21,534 nt of DNA from Parachlorella kessleri (GCA_001598975.1 BBXU01001978.1:1-21534), one strand, 5' to 3'; shown: positions 1 to 19,400, counted from the stretch's first letter. Made by a program: numbers and translations. The notes: generated by a model not told the origin, from the letters alone.

Positions 1-549
1 CCCAGCCCAGTCAAGAATTACATGAAGAAGGCGTGCTTACATTGCCAGTGGGGGTGGCATGGAGGACCTACCCGGAAGGAAGGGAGAGGGGGAGAATAGC
101 CTGGCCCAGTGAAGGATTCCAGACCACATAGTGTATGTATGGCGACCAGGTGGCAACCTTGGCCGATGCTGGGGGCACATGAGTGGTGTGGCAGCAGGTG
201 CGGCGACCCCCGGCCAAGCGGCTAGTGTTTGCACTGTCAAACGACTGCTGGCCATGAAGGAGACCCAACAGAAACGAAACAGATGGATGGCAAATGCCAG
301 GTCCGCTAGAGGTTGGGCAACAAAAGCTGAGGACCGGCAACGGCAGGGAAGGTAGGGTTGGGCACCACCAACGACTCATCTCATGCGCTGGAAGGATATT
401 TGCGGCTGTCTGAGCGTGCTGCACCGACAAGGCGACCGGCAATTGCACAAGCATCACATGGGTCCCCTTTCACCCCCCACTACGTTCCTTCCTCCAACTC
501 CTCCGTCGATCTACCCCAAGCATGTGACCCAAGCCATCCACCCACCCAC
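1..549 (-). other. Intron (and possibly more) of the PAP/fibrillin-like gene
   Basis: This stretch follows donor GAG|GTGGGT at 549-548 on the minus strand. I translated it on both strands and found no segment resembling the expected next part of a PAP/fibrillin domain. The open frames here have no recognisable content. Two TGTAA motifs on the minus strand (22-18 and 41-37) could be polyadenylation signals, but without the missing exons the gene cannot end here, so they are not called. Confidence 0.45.
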
Positions 550-1373
550 CTCGTAATCGCCCCACAGCAAGGGGCTCCTGACTGGGTCACGTGGGCCAAA
601 CTGCTCCAGCTCATCCACCTGTGTGCCAGGCACACCCCCATCTCATGCCATTCCAACCCAGCAGCACTTGCAAGTTGTCTGTAGGGGACCCACACACTGC
701 TAAAGAGCACACTCGTCATGGCACTATTATTCTGACCAAATGATCAGTTTTCAGCCACGCTGCATCCAAGCAGGGTTCTTTTCCTCACAGCAACAAGTAT
801 ACCAACACCCCATCAACGCCACAGTCGTGCAATGGACAGCGTCCTGGTCAGCAAAACCCTGCCACCAAAATACAATTTGAACGTGCAAATTAATACTAGA
901 TTAAAAATTGGCAGCACTGCTGCACTCGGAGACTCAGCCCACGTGTTGGCAGCCAACCTCCAGGTACTAACATACTAACATGGGACCCCGGCTGACATCC
1001 AAGACATGGCCATTTCTTTGCACTCTAACAGGGCCTCTCGATAACTTTGGCCAAGGTAGGTGAATCCACTGCTGCCAACACTGCACCCCCTCAAAGGGCC
1101 TACTGATGCCCAAGGCCCCAGGCGCACCAGCTCAGCCACTTGTTGACGCAGCTGCTGGCTGGCTTTGTCCCCGCCGTCAGTGCCCTTGGTCACTGCCAGC
1201 AGCTCGTCAACGATCTCCTGCGCCCGACCGCTCTGCCTGCCTCCAACTTTAGGAGCCTTGAGAAAGTCGAGCAGCCCAGCCCGAGTGATTGTTGATACTC
1301 GGCGAGGTGCCACCCGTCTCTGCTGCCTATTGAGGCGCAGCGAAGCGCTGCTGGGGACCATGGAGGACTGCAT
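550..1373 (-). CDS. PAP/fibrillin-like plastid protein, first two coding exons (partial)
   Basis: Model: complement(join(<550..618, 1128..1373)), 105 residues, continuing off the left edge. Exon 1 (82 codons) starts at the first ATG, at 1373. It opens with a Ser/Arg-rich, acid-poor stretch like a plastid transit peptide, followed by a helical segment containing IVDELLAVTKGTDGGDKAS. Its donor reads CTG|GTGCGC. Exon 2 follows acceptor CACACAG in phase 0 and reads VDELEQ...PVRSPLLWGDYE, ending at donor GAG|GTGGGT. The run 'leu-leu...GT(D/K)xG...DELE...PLLxGxYE' resembles the start of the PAP/fibrillin domain of plastoglobule and thylakoid lipid-associated proteins; the subfamily cannot be named. 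The rest of the beta-barrel domain is not visible in 1-549. It is transcribed divergently from MCM4. The exon chain is convincing because both junctions keep frame; the family name is an inference from a short stretch. Confidence 0.6.
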
Positions 1374-1689
1374 CGGGTCTACCAACCGGGAATTGGCTCA
1401 GCTGGCCTCGGTTAACGACCCTCCGACCGACAAGCGCTTGGGCAGGACCTAACACAGGGCGAAGCTTGGTGATAAATGCACGAGTCAATCACCGAAGATC
1501 TCAGCAGTTGATGGGATCGTGAAGTGGCACTTGTATCCCTCCTTCATCCTGTGGCATGGCGCTCCCGCCTCACACGCCCGGGAAGCTTTTTGAATGTCCT
1601 TCTTGCATCCCACTGCCCTCGGGCGAGAGGGCTGCCCGCGGAACGTGTTCAATCAAGTGATCCATTTCGTTTTATAATAGCTTGGCACC
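1374..1689. promoter_or_regulatory. Divergent promoter between the PAP-like gene and MCM4
   Basis: Only 316 bases separate the two start codons, so both genes probably share regulatory DNA. On the minus strand TATAAAA occurs at 1676-1670, about 300 bases before the PAP-like ATG, which is plausible for a TATA box with a long 5' leader. The same site is too close (14 bases) to the MCM4 ATG to act as its TATA box. A CTCCCGCC element at 1562-1569 resembles an E2F site; E2F control of MCM genes is known in plants and animals, but this site is only a sequence match. The MCM4 ATG has a good context (CACCATGG). Confidence 0.5.
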
Positions 1690-10737
<9,048 letters not shown>

Positions 10738-11305
10738 CACCGCTGCGCTGTAGCGTGCCTGCATGCTGTGCCTGCTGCGCTGAGGGCCACGCCAGCTGCC
10801 AGATTGCACAGCCATTTCGGCAGGGCTGGCTTTTGAGGCAGCTGCTATACGGCGGCACTTTCTGTGTGAGCCCCAGCCTCTCTTAGTTATCCCTCCCTGC
10901 CAGTGTTGCCTACCTTCAGGGGTTGCCCTTTATACTCCAAACTGTTTGACAAGGTACCCTCTTTGTCTCCTGCACTCCTAACCCCTCCTCGAGTTGTGTT
11001 GCAACAGCGCGGGGTCACCCAGTATCTGTCATGTGCAAAGACGGTGGGTTGTATGATGTGTTATCGGGGTTAACGTATTTATGACTACCTTCGCCACAGG
11101 GCTGGGTGCGAATGTCTACTCTGCATGGTGACCTTACCACATTAACCTGCCATGTGCCCTTAACAAACCACGCACATCACCTCTCTAATTACGCCGAGAA
11201 TGACAGGGTGACTTTTGCCAGACTGCCAGTGTTGCCCTTCCCGGGCCTGGCAATCTGCATGTGGGTGGTGTGATCCCTTTGGTACCGGCAATGGCGGAGA
11301 TTGCA

Positions 11306-11310
11306 TTACA
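11306..11310 (-). terminator. Candidate TGTAA polyadenylation signal for PSAT
   Basis: TGTAA on the minus strand lies about 555 bases past the PSAT stop. TGTAA is the usual polyadenylation signal of chlorophyte nuclear genes, and long 3' UTRs are common there. It is the only copy on this strand in the flank, but a five-base motif is weak evidence. Confidence 0.4.
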
Positions 11311-11811
11311 TTCCCAAGGTTCAGATAGAGAGATCCAACAACTACCAACCCCAAGCTCAAGTAAGGGAAGGGCTAACCAGCCAATGTGCCCAAAGACACT
11401 GACTGTGCTTCAAGGCGGTGCTTGCAAACAGCTGGCACGCCAGGCACAGTGTCAAGTGCTGCCGTGCCGCGCTAGACAAAAGTTCTGGGCTCGTTCGTTC
11501 TGTGCGACAGGAAAGTGTCACAGGCAGGGACAACCACAAGGAGTACCGCCACGCTAGGCATGACCGATCTCTCCACAAAAGGAAGCAAAAGCACAGCCCA
11601 TGACAAGGTTACCAAGCTTGGGAATGTGTGCCTAGACCAGCCCCTTTCCCCTGTGGCGGGCAAGGAGGCACGCAAGCCAACATGCCACAGCCTCACACCC
11701 ATGCGCCGCCTACAGCATCTACCAACGTCAGCTCGTCTCGTGCACAGCTCCTCCGAGGGCCTCGCGCCATGCTTTGTGGGGCAGATGGCCCTCCTTTGAT
11801 ACATTTTCACA

Positions 11812-11845
11812 GCTGCCAGCTGCTCTGTCCTCCAGCACAGCATGG
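11812..11845 (-). repeat. Partial copy of PSAT last-exon sequence in its own 3' UTR
   Basis: On the minus strand CCATGC, a 17-base gap and CAGCTGGCAGC occur in the same order and spacing as in the final exon (11898-11931), at offset 86. The middle 17 bases match poorly, so this is a moderate case. Confidence 0.45.
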
Positions 11846-11863
11846 TTGGGGCCCACGGCCTGC

Positions 11864-14800
11864 TCAAGCGTGCTTGGCTGCAAAGTCCTTCATGAATGCT
11901 GCCAGCTGCTGCGTGGCCTCAATGGGCATGGCATTGTAGATGGAGGCCCGCATGCCGCCCACGCTGCGGTGACCCTTCAGCTGGATCTGCAGGCAGGCAC
12001 GGCGAAAGACCCCGTATTGAGCACCGCTTAAGCTGTGATATAACAGTGCAAGATCCCACCGCTTGGCACCTTTCGCAAAGTCCAGCAGAGGGCAAGGCAT
12101 CGCAAAGGGACCTTTCATGAGTTTCAATACCCACAAGACTTGTGTGCACAGGCTGAGGGCCGTGGATAGTACAGGCAACCGCTGCTACAGGTTACAGCAA
12201 CGCGACCTGCACATCTCACAGCCCGACTCGGGCCCGCCCCGGGTCCCTGCTGCGGCCCCAGGCAGCCCAGCCCCCCAGAACCCCACAGCCAATCCCATTG
12301 CTCATTTGTGAAACAGAGTAGTATAACCAGGCCTCAAGGCACCATGCTCGTACAAAATACTTGTCCAACAAAACCCCTGAGAGGCCCATTGTGCAGCCCA
12401 GGCGCCCCAGATACAATCCCCGGTGCCTACCCCGCGTATCCTGGAGGTTTTGTAAGAAAGTGTGCACTCACCATGCCCTTGGCTGCGGCCTCCTTGATGA
12501 AGACAGCCTCCAGGTCTGGGTTGGAGGGGATGGTGAAGGGCACATTCATGAGCGAGCGCACGGCGGGGTCCACTGGCGAGCTGAAGAAGCCGTTGCTGGC
12601 CTGGATGGCGTCGTACAAGAGCCGGGCTTTCTGCAAGCATATACAAAAGGGAGGTCTGGCGGACGGGGGAAGTCTGGCTGTAGCAAAAGGTGGCCAGGGT
12701 GGAGGCTGCACAACCGTTCCTAGCCTCAAAGGCGTCATACAGCAGCCCAGCTCTCCGCAGCAGCTAGGTCAGGAGGAAGAAAGGGCTGACTACATAGCCC
12801 CAGGTGCAAACTGGCCATATGAGAGTTCCTATTCCTAGTACGCAGCGAGCACGCAAGTATCTTGCCGCCCCACTAGGATCAGGCATCGCTGCGCCACTGT
12901 GCACGCAGGGGTACGGGATACCCCAACACCACATCCCACCGCCCCAACTTCCCATCTTCTCGGGCTGCTAGGCTGCCAGCAGGCTGCCTTGCTAAGCAGC
13001 CCGGTGGAACCAACAGTCCACCTAAGCTTTGCCTCATCAACCAACACCCCCGGCACTCGCCCTTCCTTCTACGGGAAGGGGGCAGGCTGCCCCGGTGGAA
13101 AGCACACGCAGCACCATCTACCACATAGCATCTGCCCTTAGGACCATATTTCACCCTCAGAACCATGCAGCAAGGGCACGCAGCGCACCACAAACCGACC
13201 GCAGCAAGCCCCACCCACTCACCCGCTCGTTGTTCTGCTGCACAGCCGCCAGGCCCCCCTGCTCCAGGGCGCGCGCAAAGACGAGGCCGCAGATGTAGAT
13301 GGCCCAGCAGGGCGGGGTGTTGTACATGGAATCGTTCTCGGCCTGGGTCGCCCAGTCGAGCATGGTGGGGGTGATGGGCCTGCGAGAAAGGGTGTCCAGG
13401 GGCTTGCTCAATACTGCTGTTGGAGGCACAAGAACTAGCCTGGGCGGGGTAGCAGCCACACCTGTTCTGGTGCATCATATTAAAAGAGACCAACCTTGTA
13501 CGGAAAGCGTTGCGAGCGGGTGGTAGAAGGCAGACCCAGTTACTATCATATAGTAACACGAACGCTGCAGTGACAGGGCCCAAGCGAGCTCTTAGCCCTC
13601 CTGGACACCCCAGTCCACCACAGACAACCTCCCCAATTCCTGGGAGCCCTTGCGCCCCTTTCAGATGTGGCCTCACCTCGACTTCCCCAGCAGGTCGTCG
13701 CGCACGATCACGACTGTCAGGCCGGCAGGGCCCACGTTCTTCTGGGCACCCGCGTAGATGACGCCGTACTTGCTCACATCCACCGGCTTGCTGAGGAAGT
13801 TGGAGGACATGTCGGCCACCAGGATCTTGTCGCCCACAGCGGGCGGGGCCTGCATGCACCGCTCGCGCGCACCTTTGGGTGATAAGGGAAGAAAACTGGG
13901 TGATAAGGGAAGAAAACGACCCGCGCCGCACCCTGGTAGCCACGCCGGCACATTGCCAGTCCCCTTGCCTAACACGCTGCTGGGTGCATGCAAGCTCTCC
14001 TGGCTCCTGCGTCAGATACAGCATCCCCGGTGCAGTCTGCGTTGCAGTCTGCTCCTTCAGTATGGAGCAACCACCCACCTTGAACTCCACGCCCTGAATC
14101 GTCTCGTTGTCGCAGTAGTGCACATACCTACAGTAAAACAAGGGCACACGGTCGAGCCAAACACTCAGTGCATCAACTGCCCCGTTCCAGCTGAGCAGGC
14201 CTCCTGGCTGGCATGTCAGCTATGCCTGACGTGGGAGGGGGCCGTGCATGCCAGGCCACCCAACCAGCATATAAGAAGCCCTTGCCATCATTTGCCCAGC
14301 CTCTGTGTGCCCACGCACACAGCACATACAACACAGCAAGCACAGGGGCTCCCACAGTGCTCATCTCTTGCCGTGCCTTACAGGCGCGCAGACAAAAATG
14401 GAATGAGCTCACTTGGCCTCTTGGGACAGCTTCCACTCCGCCGTGGGCGGGATGGACTTGTTGTCGCCGGTGGCCACAATGTTGACCTTGCAGTACTTCT
14501 TGGCCTCACCGGCGGCCTTCTTGGACCAGCTGCCCATCACGAGGTAGTCCACGCTCTCCCCCTCCTGCAATGCTCGCAGTGATAGACAAGCCAGAAGCCT
14601 TTCAGGCCAGTGTGCCCTTCCACGCTTGGGCTCGACTGGCACAACCCTATCCTCTTCACGCTCATGTGCGCTTTTCCTGAGACTCGTTCCGCACCAGGAC
14701 GCTGCATGTAACTCCCAGGCAGGCCCCAAGAGAACTCATACCCGGTGTCACGCAACAGTCGGTCCGCAACCGTCTGAAGCAACCCACCTCAGTGAGATTG

Positions 14801-16128
14801 AGCGGCACGGCGGCAAACTGCGTGGACGCGCCCCCTTGCAGGAAGAGCACCTTGAAGTTGTCGGGGATGCCCAGCAGGGCGCGCAGGTCAGACTCGGCCT
14901 GCGCTGGCGGCACAGCATGCAAAGCGCGGCCGCTGTCACAGCTGACAGAGACATTGAGGGCCCGTCTACAGCCAAGCATCGGGTGCTGCACAGCGAGTAC
15001 ATTGGCGCTGCTGGACATACAAACTGAAAAGTTATATCTTTCACTCTATGATGCAAACATGTCGATCGCATCTGAACTAGTCCCAGAGGCCAGACGTCAG
15101 AACCAACCCCCTTCAGAAAAATCCAAGGCAGGCATTGCCACCCTTCAGCTCATAGCTGCCATTGCCCACGTTTCGGGCTGTCCCAGAGGTGCCGCCTCTT
15201 AAAGCCGCCCACCTTGGCTGCAATGCTAATGAACTCCTTGCCGCGGTGAGACATCTCCATCACGCTCATGCCTGCACCCAACACCCCAGTCCCCACACTT
15301 TGCACAGGGCATCATCTCATCATCAACACCCTGGCGATACCTGGAAAGCCGTTGTGAGGGGAGGACCCACACATGCAGCTACAGACTAGCACCAGCAGAG
15401 GGGCAGGCAGCAAGCGAAGCCTCCACCCGTGGTGTAATGCACATATGGCTTCAAGTAGCACTAGCACTAGCCAGGCTGACAAAATTGAAACATTCTTTAG
15501 CTCGCCACTGCTGCCAAGCAGCCCCACCATCAACCCACAGCTCCAGCACCAGCCGCACAAGGAAAGAGGTACTCAGCGGAAGCACAAGCAGCAGCACAAC
15601 TCACCGCTGCCACCCCAGTTGAGGAGTTCGTCCTGCGCCTTCTCCAGCACGTCCAGTGGTAGCACAGCGGGGCCCGCAGAGAAGTTGTACACCCGACCAT
15701 GCGGCTGCCCAGTCTGTGGGTGGGTCGGTGCAGCTGTGGCTGCCACAGCCCGCACCGCCTGCAGCTCAGGTTGAACACAGGGCGACAATTTGTAGAGAGC
15801 TGTACGCTGTGCCTGTGCCTCGAACTGGTAGGGCAAGGCTGCTTTTTGCCGTCCGGCAACAAAACACCAAAACTGCTGCTGGCCTGGGCCACTGCTTTGT
15901 CGGCGTCGCTGAGGCGCTTAGTGACAGTTGGGCACGTAGCTCCGCTAACCCAACCCATGCTCAGTACCCGATGCCTGCAAGTTTCACCCCCGTGGCTCCC
16001 AACCCAAAAGAGTAGCAAGCCGCGGTGCCAGCAATGCCCACCTGCATTTGCGCAGGGCCACGTGCTAGCCGCTGCTTCTGCTGCATGAGGCCACGCAGCT
16101 GCGTCTGGGCAAGGAGATGTGCCGCCAT
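11864..16128 (-). CDS. PSAT: Phosphoserine aminotransferase, plastid precursor
   Basis: PLP enzyme of the phosphorylated serine pathway: 3-phosphohydroxypyruvate plus glutamate gives O-phosphoserine plus 2-oxoglutarate. Model: complement(join(11864..11986, 12472..12630, 13223..13379, 13677..13849, 14079..14127, 14413..14564, 14788..14898, 15213..15271, 15605..15758, 16042..16128)), 1,224 nt, 407 residues, the length of a plant-type precursor. The first 45 or so residues (from [13 protein letters not shown]) are basic and Ala/Gln-rich, without acidic residues, fitting a plastid transit peptide. The mature enzyme begins near VYNFSAGP (52-59). QGGASTQF (121-128) lies in the cofactor phosphate site, D217 in VADMSSNF is the expected pyridine-nitrogen aspartate, and K241 in [12 protein letters not shown] is the Schiff-base lysine. 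[12 protein letters not shown] (371-382) is the conserved C-terminal substrate-binding stretch. All ten exons join in phase. Acceptors are CAG except TAG before the 14079-14127 exon. The start is the first ATG in the exon. Confidence 0.96.
12701..12768 (-). repeat. Decayed copy of PSAT exon 9 and its acceptor in intron 8
   Basis: On the minus strand this segment reads AGAGCTGGGCTGCTGTATGA, then CGCCTTTGAGGCTAGGAACG, then G. The real exon (12630 downward) reads GGCTCTTGTACGACGCCATC, then CAGGCCAGCAACGG. The offset is 124. One frame still gives [14 protein letters not shown] against [14 protein letters not shown] in the enzyme. The acceptor position reads GGAG in place of GCAG. Confidence 0.85.
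13876..13917 (+). repeat. Perfect 21-base tandem repeat in PSAT intron 6
   Basis: Two exact copies of TGGGTGATAAGGGAAGAAAA plus C (13876-13896 and 13897-13917) lie about 30 bases before the acceptor of the next exon. The lack of divergence marks it as recent. Confidence 0.97.
15500..15550 (-). repeat. Decayed copy of the exon 2 end and donor in PSAT intron 2
   Basis: On the minus strand GTGCTGGAG, then a gap, then TGGCAGCAGTGGCGAG parallels exon 2 GTGCTGGAG, a gap of nearly equal size, and TGGCAGCGGTGAG at its donor. The offset is 101 at the first anchor. The middle matches poorly. Confidence 0.5.
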
Positions 16129-16453
16129 GACGTCAACCCTTCTGTGTGTTGAGCAAGCTGGCCCTTGGTGATGGCAACCTTGACTCTTGAGAGGCGGCGC
16201 CTTGGGGCAGCTGTATTAAACGATTGACAGGCAAGCAGCGGTTGCCCAGCGAGGTTGACAGCGAAAGCCAGCAACCGCCTAGATCCGCCTGCCACGCTTG
16301 CTGCTGGGCCTGCTCCGCTGTTCCGCTTGCCAGTGCCAGTCCCATGGCCAGTCTGTGCACGTTTCTCCTACTAAGACATATTTGCAAGCGCCTTTAGAGA
16401 TAGAGAAGAAGGCCTAGCACGTGTGGAAAGAACATAAAGTTTTGTCAAGCAGC
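16129..16453. promoter_or_regulatory. Divergent promoter between PSAT and HAS1
   Basis: The start codons are 325 bases apart. A perfect palindrome TGACGTCA at 16128-16135 abuts and overlaps the PSAT ATG by one base; this is the consensus of bZIP (CRE-type) factors. CACGTG (16418-16423), a G-box/E-box, lies about 30 bases before the HAS1 ATG. No clear TATA box is seen for either gene. Function of these sites is inferred from the match alone. Confidence 0.5.
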
Positions 16454-19400
16454 ATGTCGACACTGGATCCCATAAAAAAGCTAAAGAAACTCAAAAAGCA
16501 ACAACTGAAGCAAAGCCAGGAAGCCGCAGGTGCCCATGCATGCCATTGTGTTGCACCCACGCATGCCGGTGCACATGACACTGCACTCAAGCTGCGCACT
16601 GCCCACGTCGTTGACATAATCATATGTATTGACTATGTCTTTGCAAGCGGTGCTGAAGGTTCTGGACTCCAGCTAGCAGCAGAGGGGAAGGGCAGCAAGA
16701 AGCGCAAGCAGGCAGAGGTGGGTCTTGCCCTGGGAGACAAAAGCAACACACGCCTGCCCGTTTCGACAGCCGCCTGGGTGGATGTGGATGTGTTACTGGG
16801 TGTGCTCATGGCGGGGCTCTTAAAGTTCTTTACGTTTAATGGTGGGAGGCAACATGAGCAGAAGTGAGCCAACGGTGAGCTGTACTGAGAGCTGGGTGCG
16901 CGTATGCACTGGGCTTGCCTGGGCTGTGATCTATATTTCCTTTTCGGGACTGCAGCTTGCCAACGGCACTAATGAGGAGCAGCTGGTGCGCGACGCACCC
17001 GCAGCAGCAGAGCTTAATGGCGCCGCATCACCAACAGAAGCAGCAGCAGCAGCAGCAGGTCGGCCAAGACCCTTGGGTCACAGTGCGGGTGGCGATGAGA
17101 AGGACAACCCAGGGCAGCTGCCGAGCGCCAAGAAAAAGAAGAGGGGAGCAGCAGGGGAGCTGGAGATGGAGCGGCACGTGGCTTCCGTCAGCGGCATCAT
17201 GAGCCAGCAGGTGAGGCTCCAAGTATGGAAGTTGTTGCAGCTGCTTTACGAGCGATAGTCTGAGAGGTTGGGTGCTGGGCAAGCCGTGCTGGGTGGGCAG
17301 TGCAGTTTTGGCAGGCACCGTGTTGTGGGGAGATTGAAGGTTGAGGTAGCGGCGCAGTGGTGCTCGTAGAGGGGCAAAGCAGCAGGGGAGCGCTGCAGAG
17401 GTGCCTCTCCATGGCAGGGAGATCGCCTATGTGTGCAGGCGTTGTCCTCCCGCAAACGCTCTGTGAGTACGTGCTGTTATATGCTGAATACTGGCTGGCT
17501 ACCCCGCGCTGCAGGAGTTTAGCCAGCTGGAGCTGACGGAGCAGACGCAGCGTGCGATAGCAGAGATGGGGTTCAGCCACATGACGGAGGTGCAGGCGCG
17601 CACAATCCCCCAGCTGCTGGTGGGCAGGGACGTGCTGGGGGCGGCCAAGACAGGTGCGCTGTGCTGCGCTTTGGTGGGCATAGCCCGGTTGTCGCGCCGA
17701 GGGCGGTGGCCCAGGCGGGTGTGGTGCGCATGGGGTGTATCTGTTGGGTACCTGTCATGTACTTGTCGCATGAGTGTCAGGCGTGGATTGTATACTGGGT
17801 GAGAGGGCAGGCTTGTTATACGTCGCGGGGCGGTGGGGGTCGGACTTGGCCTTGGGGTCATCAAGTTTGTGGCTTCGAGGGTTGGGCCAGGGCTTGCATG
17901 GGGGCGGTGTCACCCTGTGGCTGTGGCGCTTGGTTGGCATGTGCCAGCGGTCGGCACGCTGCCCTGCCACCGGCCCCCCAGGTGACTGACCCCCATTGCT
18001 TGTTGGGTGCAGGCTCTGGGAAGACCCTGGCATTCCTCATCCCCTGCCTGGAGCTGCTCCATCGGGCCAAGTTCATGCCGCGCAACGGCACTGGAGCCAT
18101 CGTCATTTCACCCACCCGCGAGCTGGCGCTGCAGGTGAGTACTTTCAAAATAACACTCCTGGTCCAGCTTGCATGCGTGCGCCCTGCAGTGGTAGGTGGG
18201 GCACTTGTGCGGGCAACCTCGGTGTGTCGCCTTGGCAGATGTGACAGGCAGGCAGAATTATGCCAGGTGGATGAAGCGCTGCCGGGATTTGGTACAGAGG
18301 GTGGGTAGAGTGTCGAGCATCTTGAGGTGAGGAAGGGCCTCAGGAGGAGGGTGGTGACTGTAAATTGCATTTTGCTTAAGGAGCCCTGGGCCATGGCCAT
18401 TCCATTTATGTTCTTGAGCTGCAGCTGCCACTCGGTAGGGCTGGACAGGATTCTCCAGTGGTGGCTGTTGGTGCTGCAGATCTACTCTGTGGCCAAGGAT
18501 CTCATGAAGTACCACTCACAGACACACGGTGAGCCCTCCCCCTGCTTCCACGATGCTTGCCCAGCAGGCGTTCCTGCAGTCCTCCGAGTGTGGACTAGGG
18601 CACCTTCCGCGCAACTATTTCTGTTGTGTCGGCTTGTAGGCGTTATTCTTGTGGGTAGCTTTGTGTGGGGTTAAGGTTAATCAGCGCTGGCTGACAGGCA
18701 GACCGATGAGCTTTGCGCGCACATTATCTCGTCCTGCTCCAACACCCGGCTCCTCCCCCACTCCCTCGCAGCTGTCGTGATTTTGGGCGGTACCGCCATG
18801 CCCTTCCTGCGATAGGCATGGTGATGGGCGGTGCTGTGACGTAGTTTGGCATAGCGAGGGCGTGGAACCTGCCTGTCTTCAACCGTAGCTTGTGCTCAAC
18901 CGAGGCCGCATCACTGGCCTCCTCCCTACAGGCTTGGTGATGGGCGGCGCCAATCGGCGCAGCGAGGCGGAGCGTCTGATCAAGGGGGTGAACCTGCTGG
19001 TGTCCACACCTGGCCGGCTGCTGGACCACCTGCAGAACACCAAGGGCTTTGTGTTCCGGAACCTGGCATGCCTGGTGGGTGGCTGGGCTGCGCTAGCTGT
19101 GTGTGTTGCCTCGTTGTGTTCTTGTGAGTGCACTGCTGGGTCTGTGTGATTGGGTTAGTGAGCAGACTGTGGGACCACCTACTGGGCAGGGGAGCCCTTG
19201 ACTGCTGCTCGGGTTGGCTCAGTATCAGTCGCTGCTGGAGCACACCGTTCCCAGCCTTGCCTTGTCTGGCGGGTGGGAGGGCTGCTTTTCTTAAACATCC
19301 CCGCAGGTACCAGGCTTGGGAAATGTTACCAGGCCCGCAGTTCGCTGGGCGGGACTGAAGGCAACCTGCAAATGGCTCATGGCGGCCATGCGCGCAATCG

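Larger units (their letters stand above)
10738..11863. other. Convergent 3' flanks of MCM4 and PSAT
   Basis: The 1,126 bases between the two stop codons show no credible coding exon on either strand. Directly after the MCM4 stop, CGCTGCGCTG is repeated (10728-10737 region and 10741-10750). No TGTAA is visible on the plus strand, so the MCM4 poly(A) signal is not identified. CTGCCAGTGTTGCC occurs twice exactly, near 10898 and 11223. A copy of PSAT coding sequence lies at 11812-11845. Confidence 0.7.

Noticed and set aside
18..41. Two TGTAA motifs on the minus strand as the end of the PAP-like gene
   Set aside because: The remaining half of the domain is not found between them and exon 2, so the gene more likely continues to the left.
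68..457. Minus-strand open frames as the next PAP/fibrillin exon, including a stretch with LAGGRR
   Set aside because: No hydrophobic beta-strand pattern or expected domain continuation appears. The short GGR match alone is not enough.
928..960. Possible copy of PAP-like exon 2 in its upstream intron (CACGTG with GCCAA nearby)
   Set aside because: Only two short blocks agree and gaps are needed. It is not above what I would expect by chance.
1670..1679. TTTTATAATA as the TATA box of MCM4
   Set aside because: It ends about ten bases before the ATG, so transcription from it would start after the ATG. It fits better on the other strand.
12879..14147. A 422-codon open stretch on the minus strand
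   Set aside because: It runs through two introns. Only its first part is PSAT exon 6 in frame; the rest is exons 7 and 8 read in the wrong frame. Open frames of this size are common by chance in GC-rich DNA.
13758..14582. A 274-codon open stretch antisense to PSAT
   Set aside because: It covers exons and introns of PSAT alike and reads as the complement of conserved enzyme codons.
15305..15345. TGATGATGAGATGATG in PSAT intron 2 (minus strand) as a C/D snoRNA C box
   Set aside because: No matching D box (CTGA) or terminal stem follows within a usual snoRNA length.
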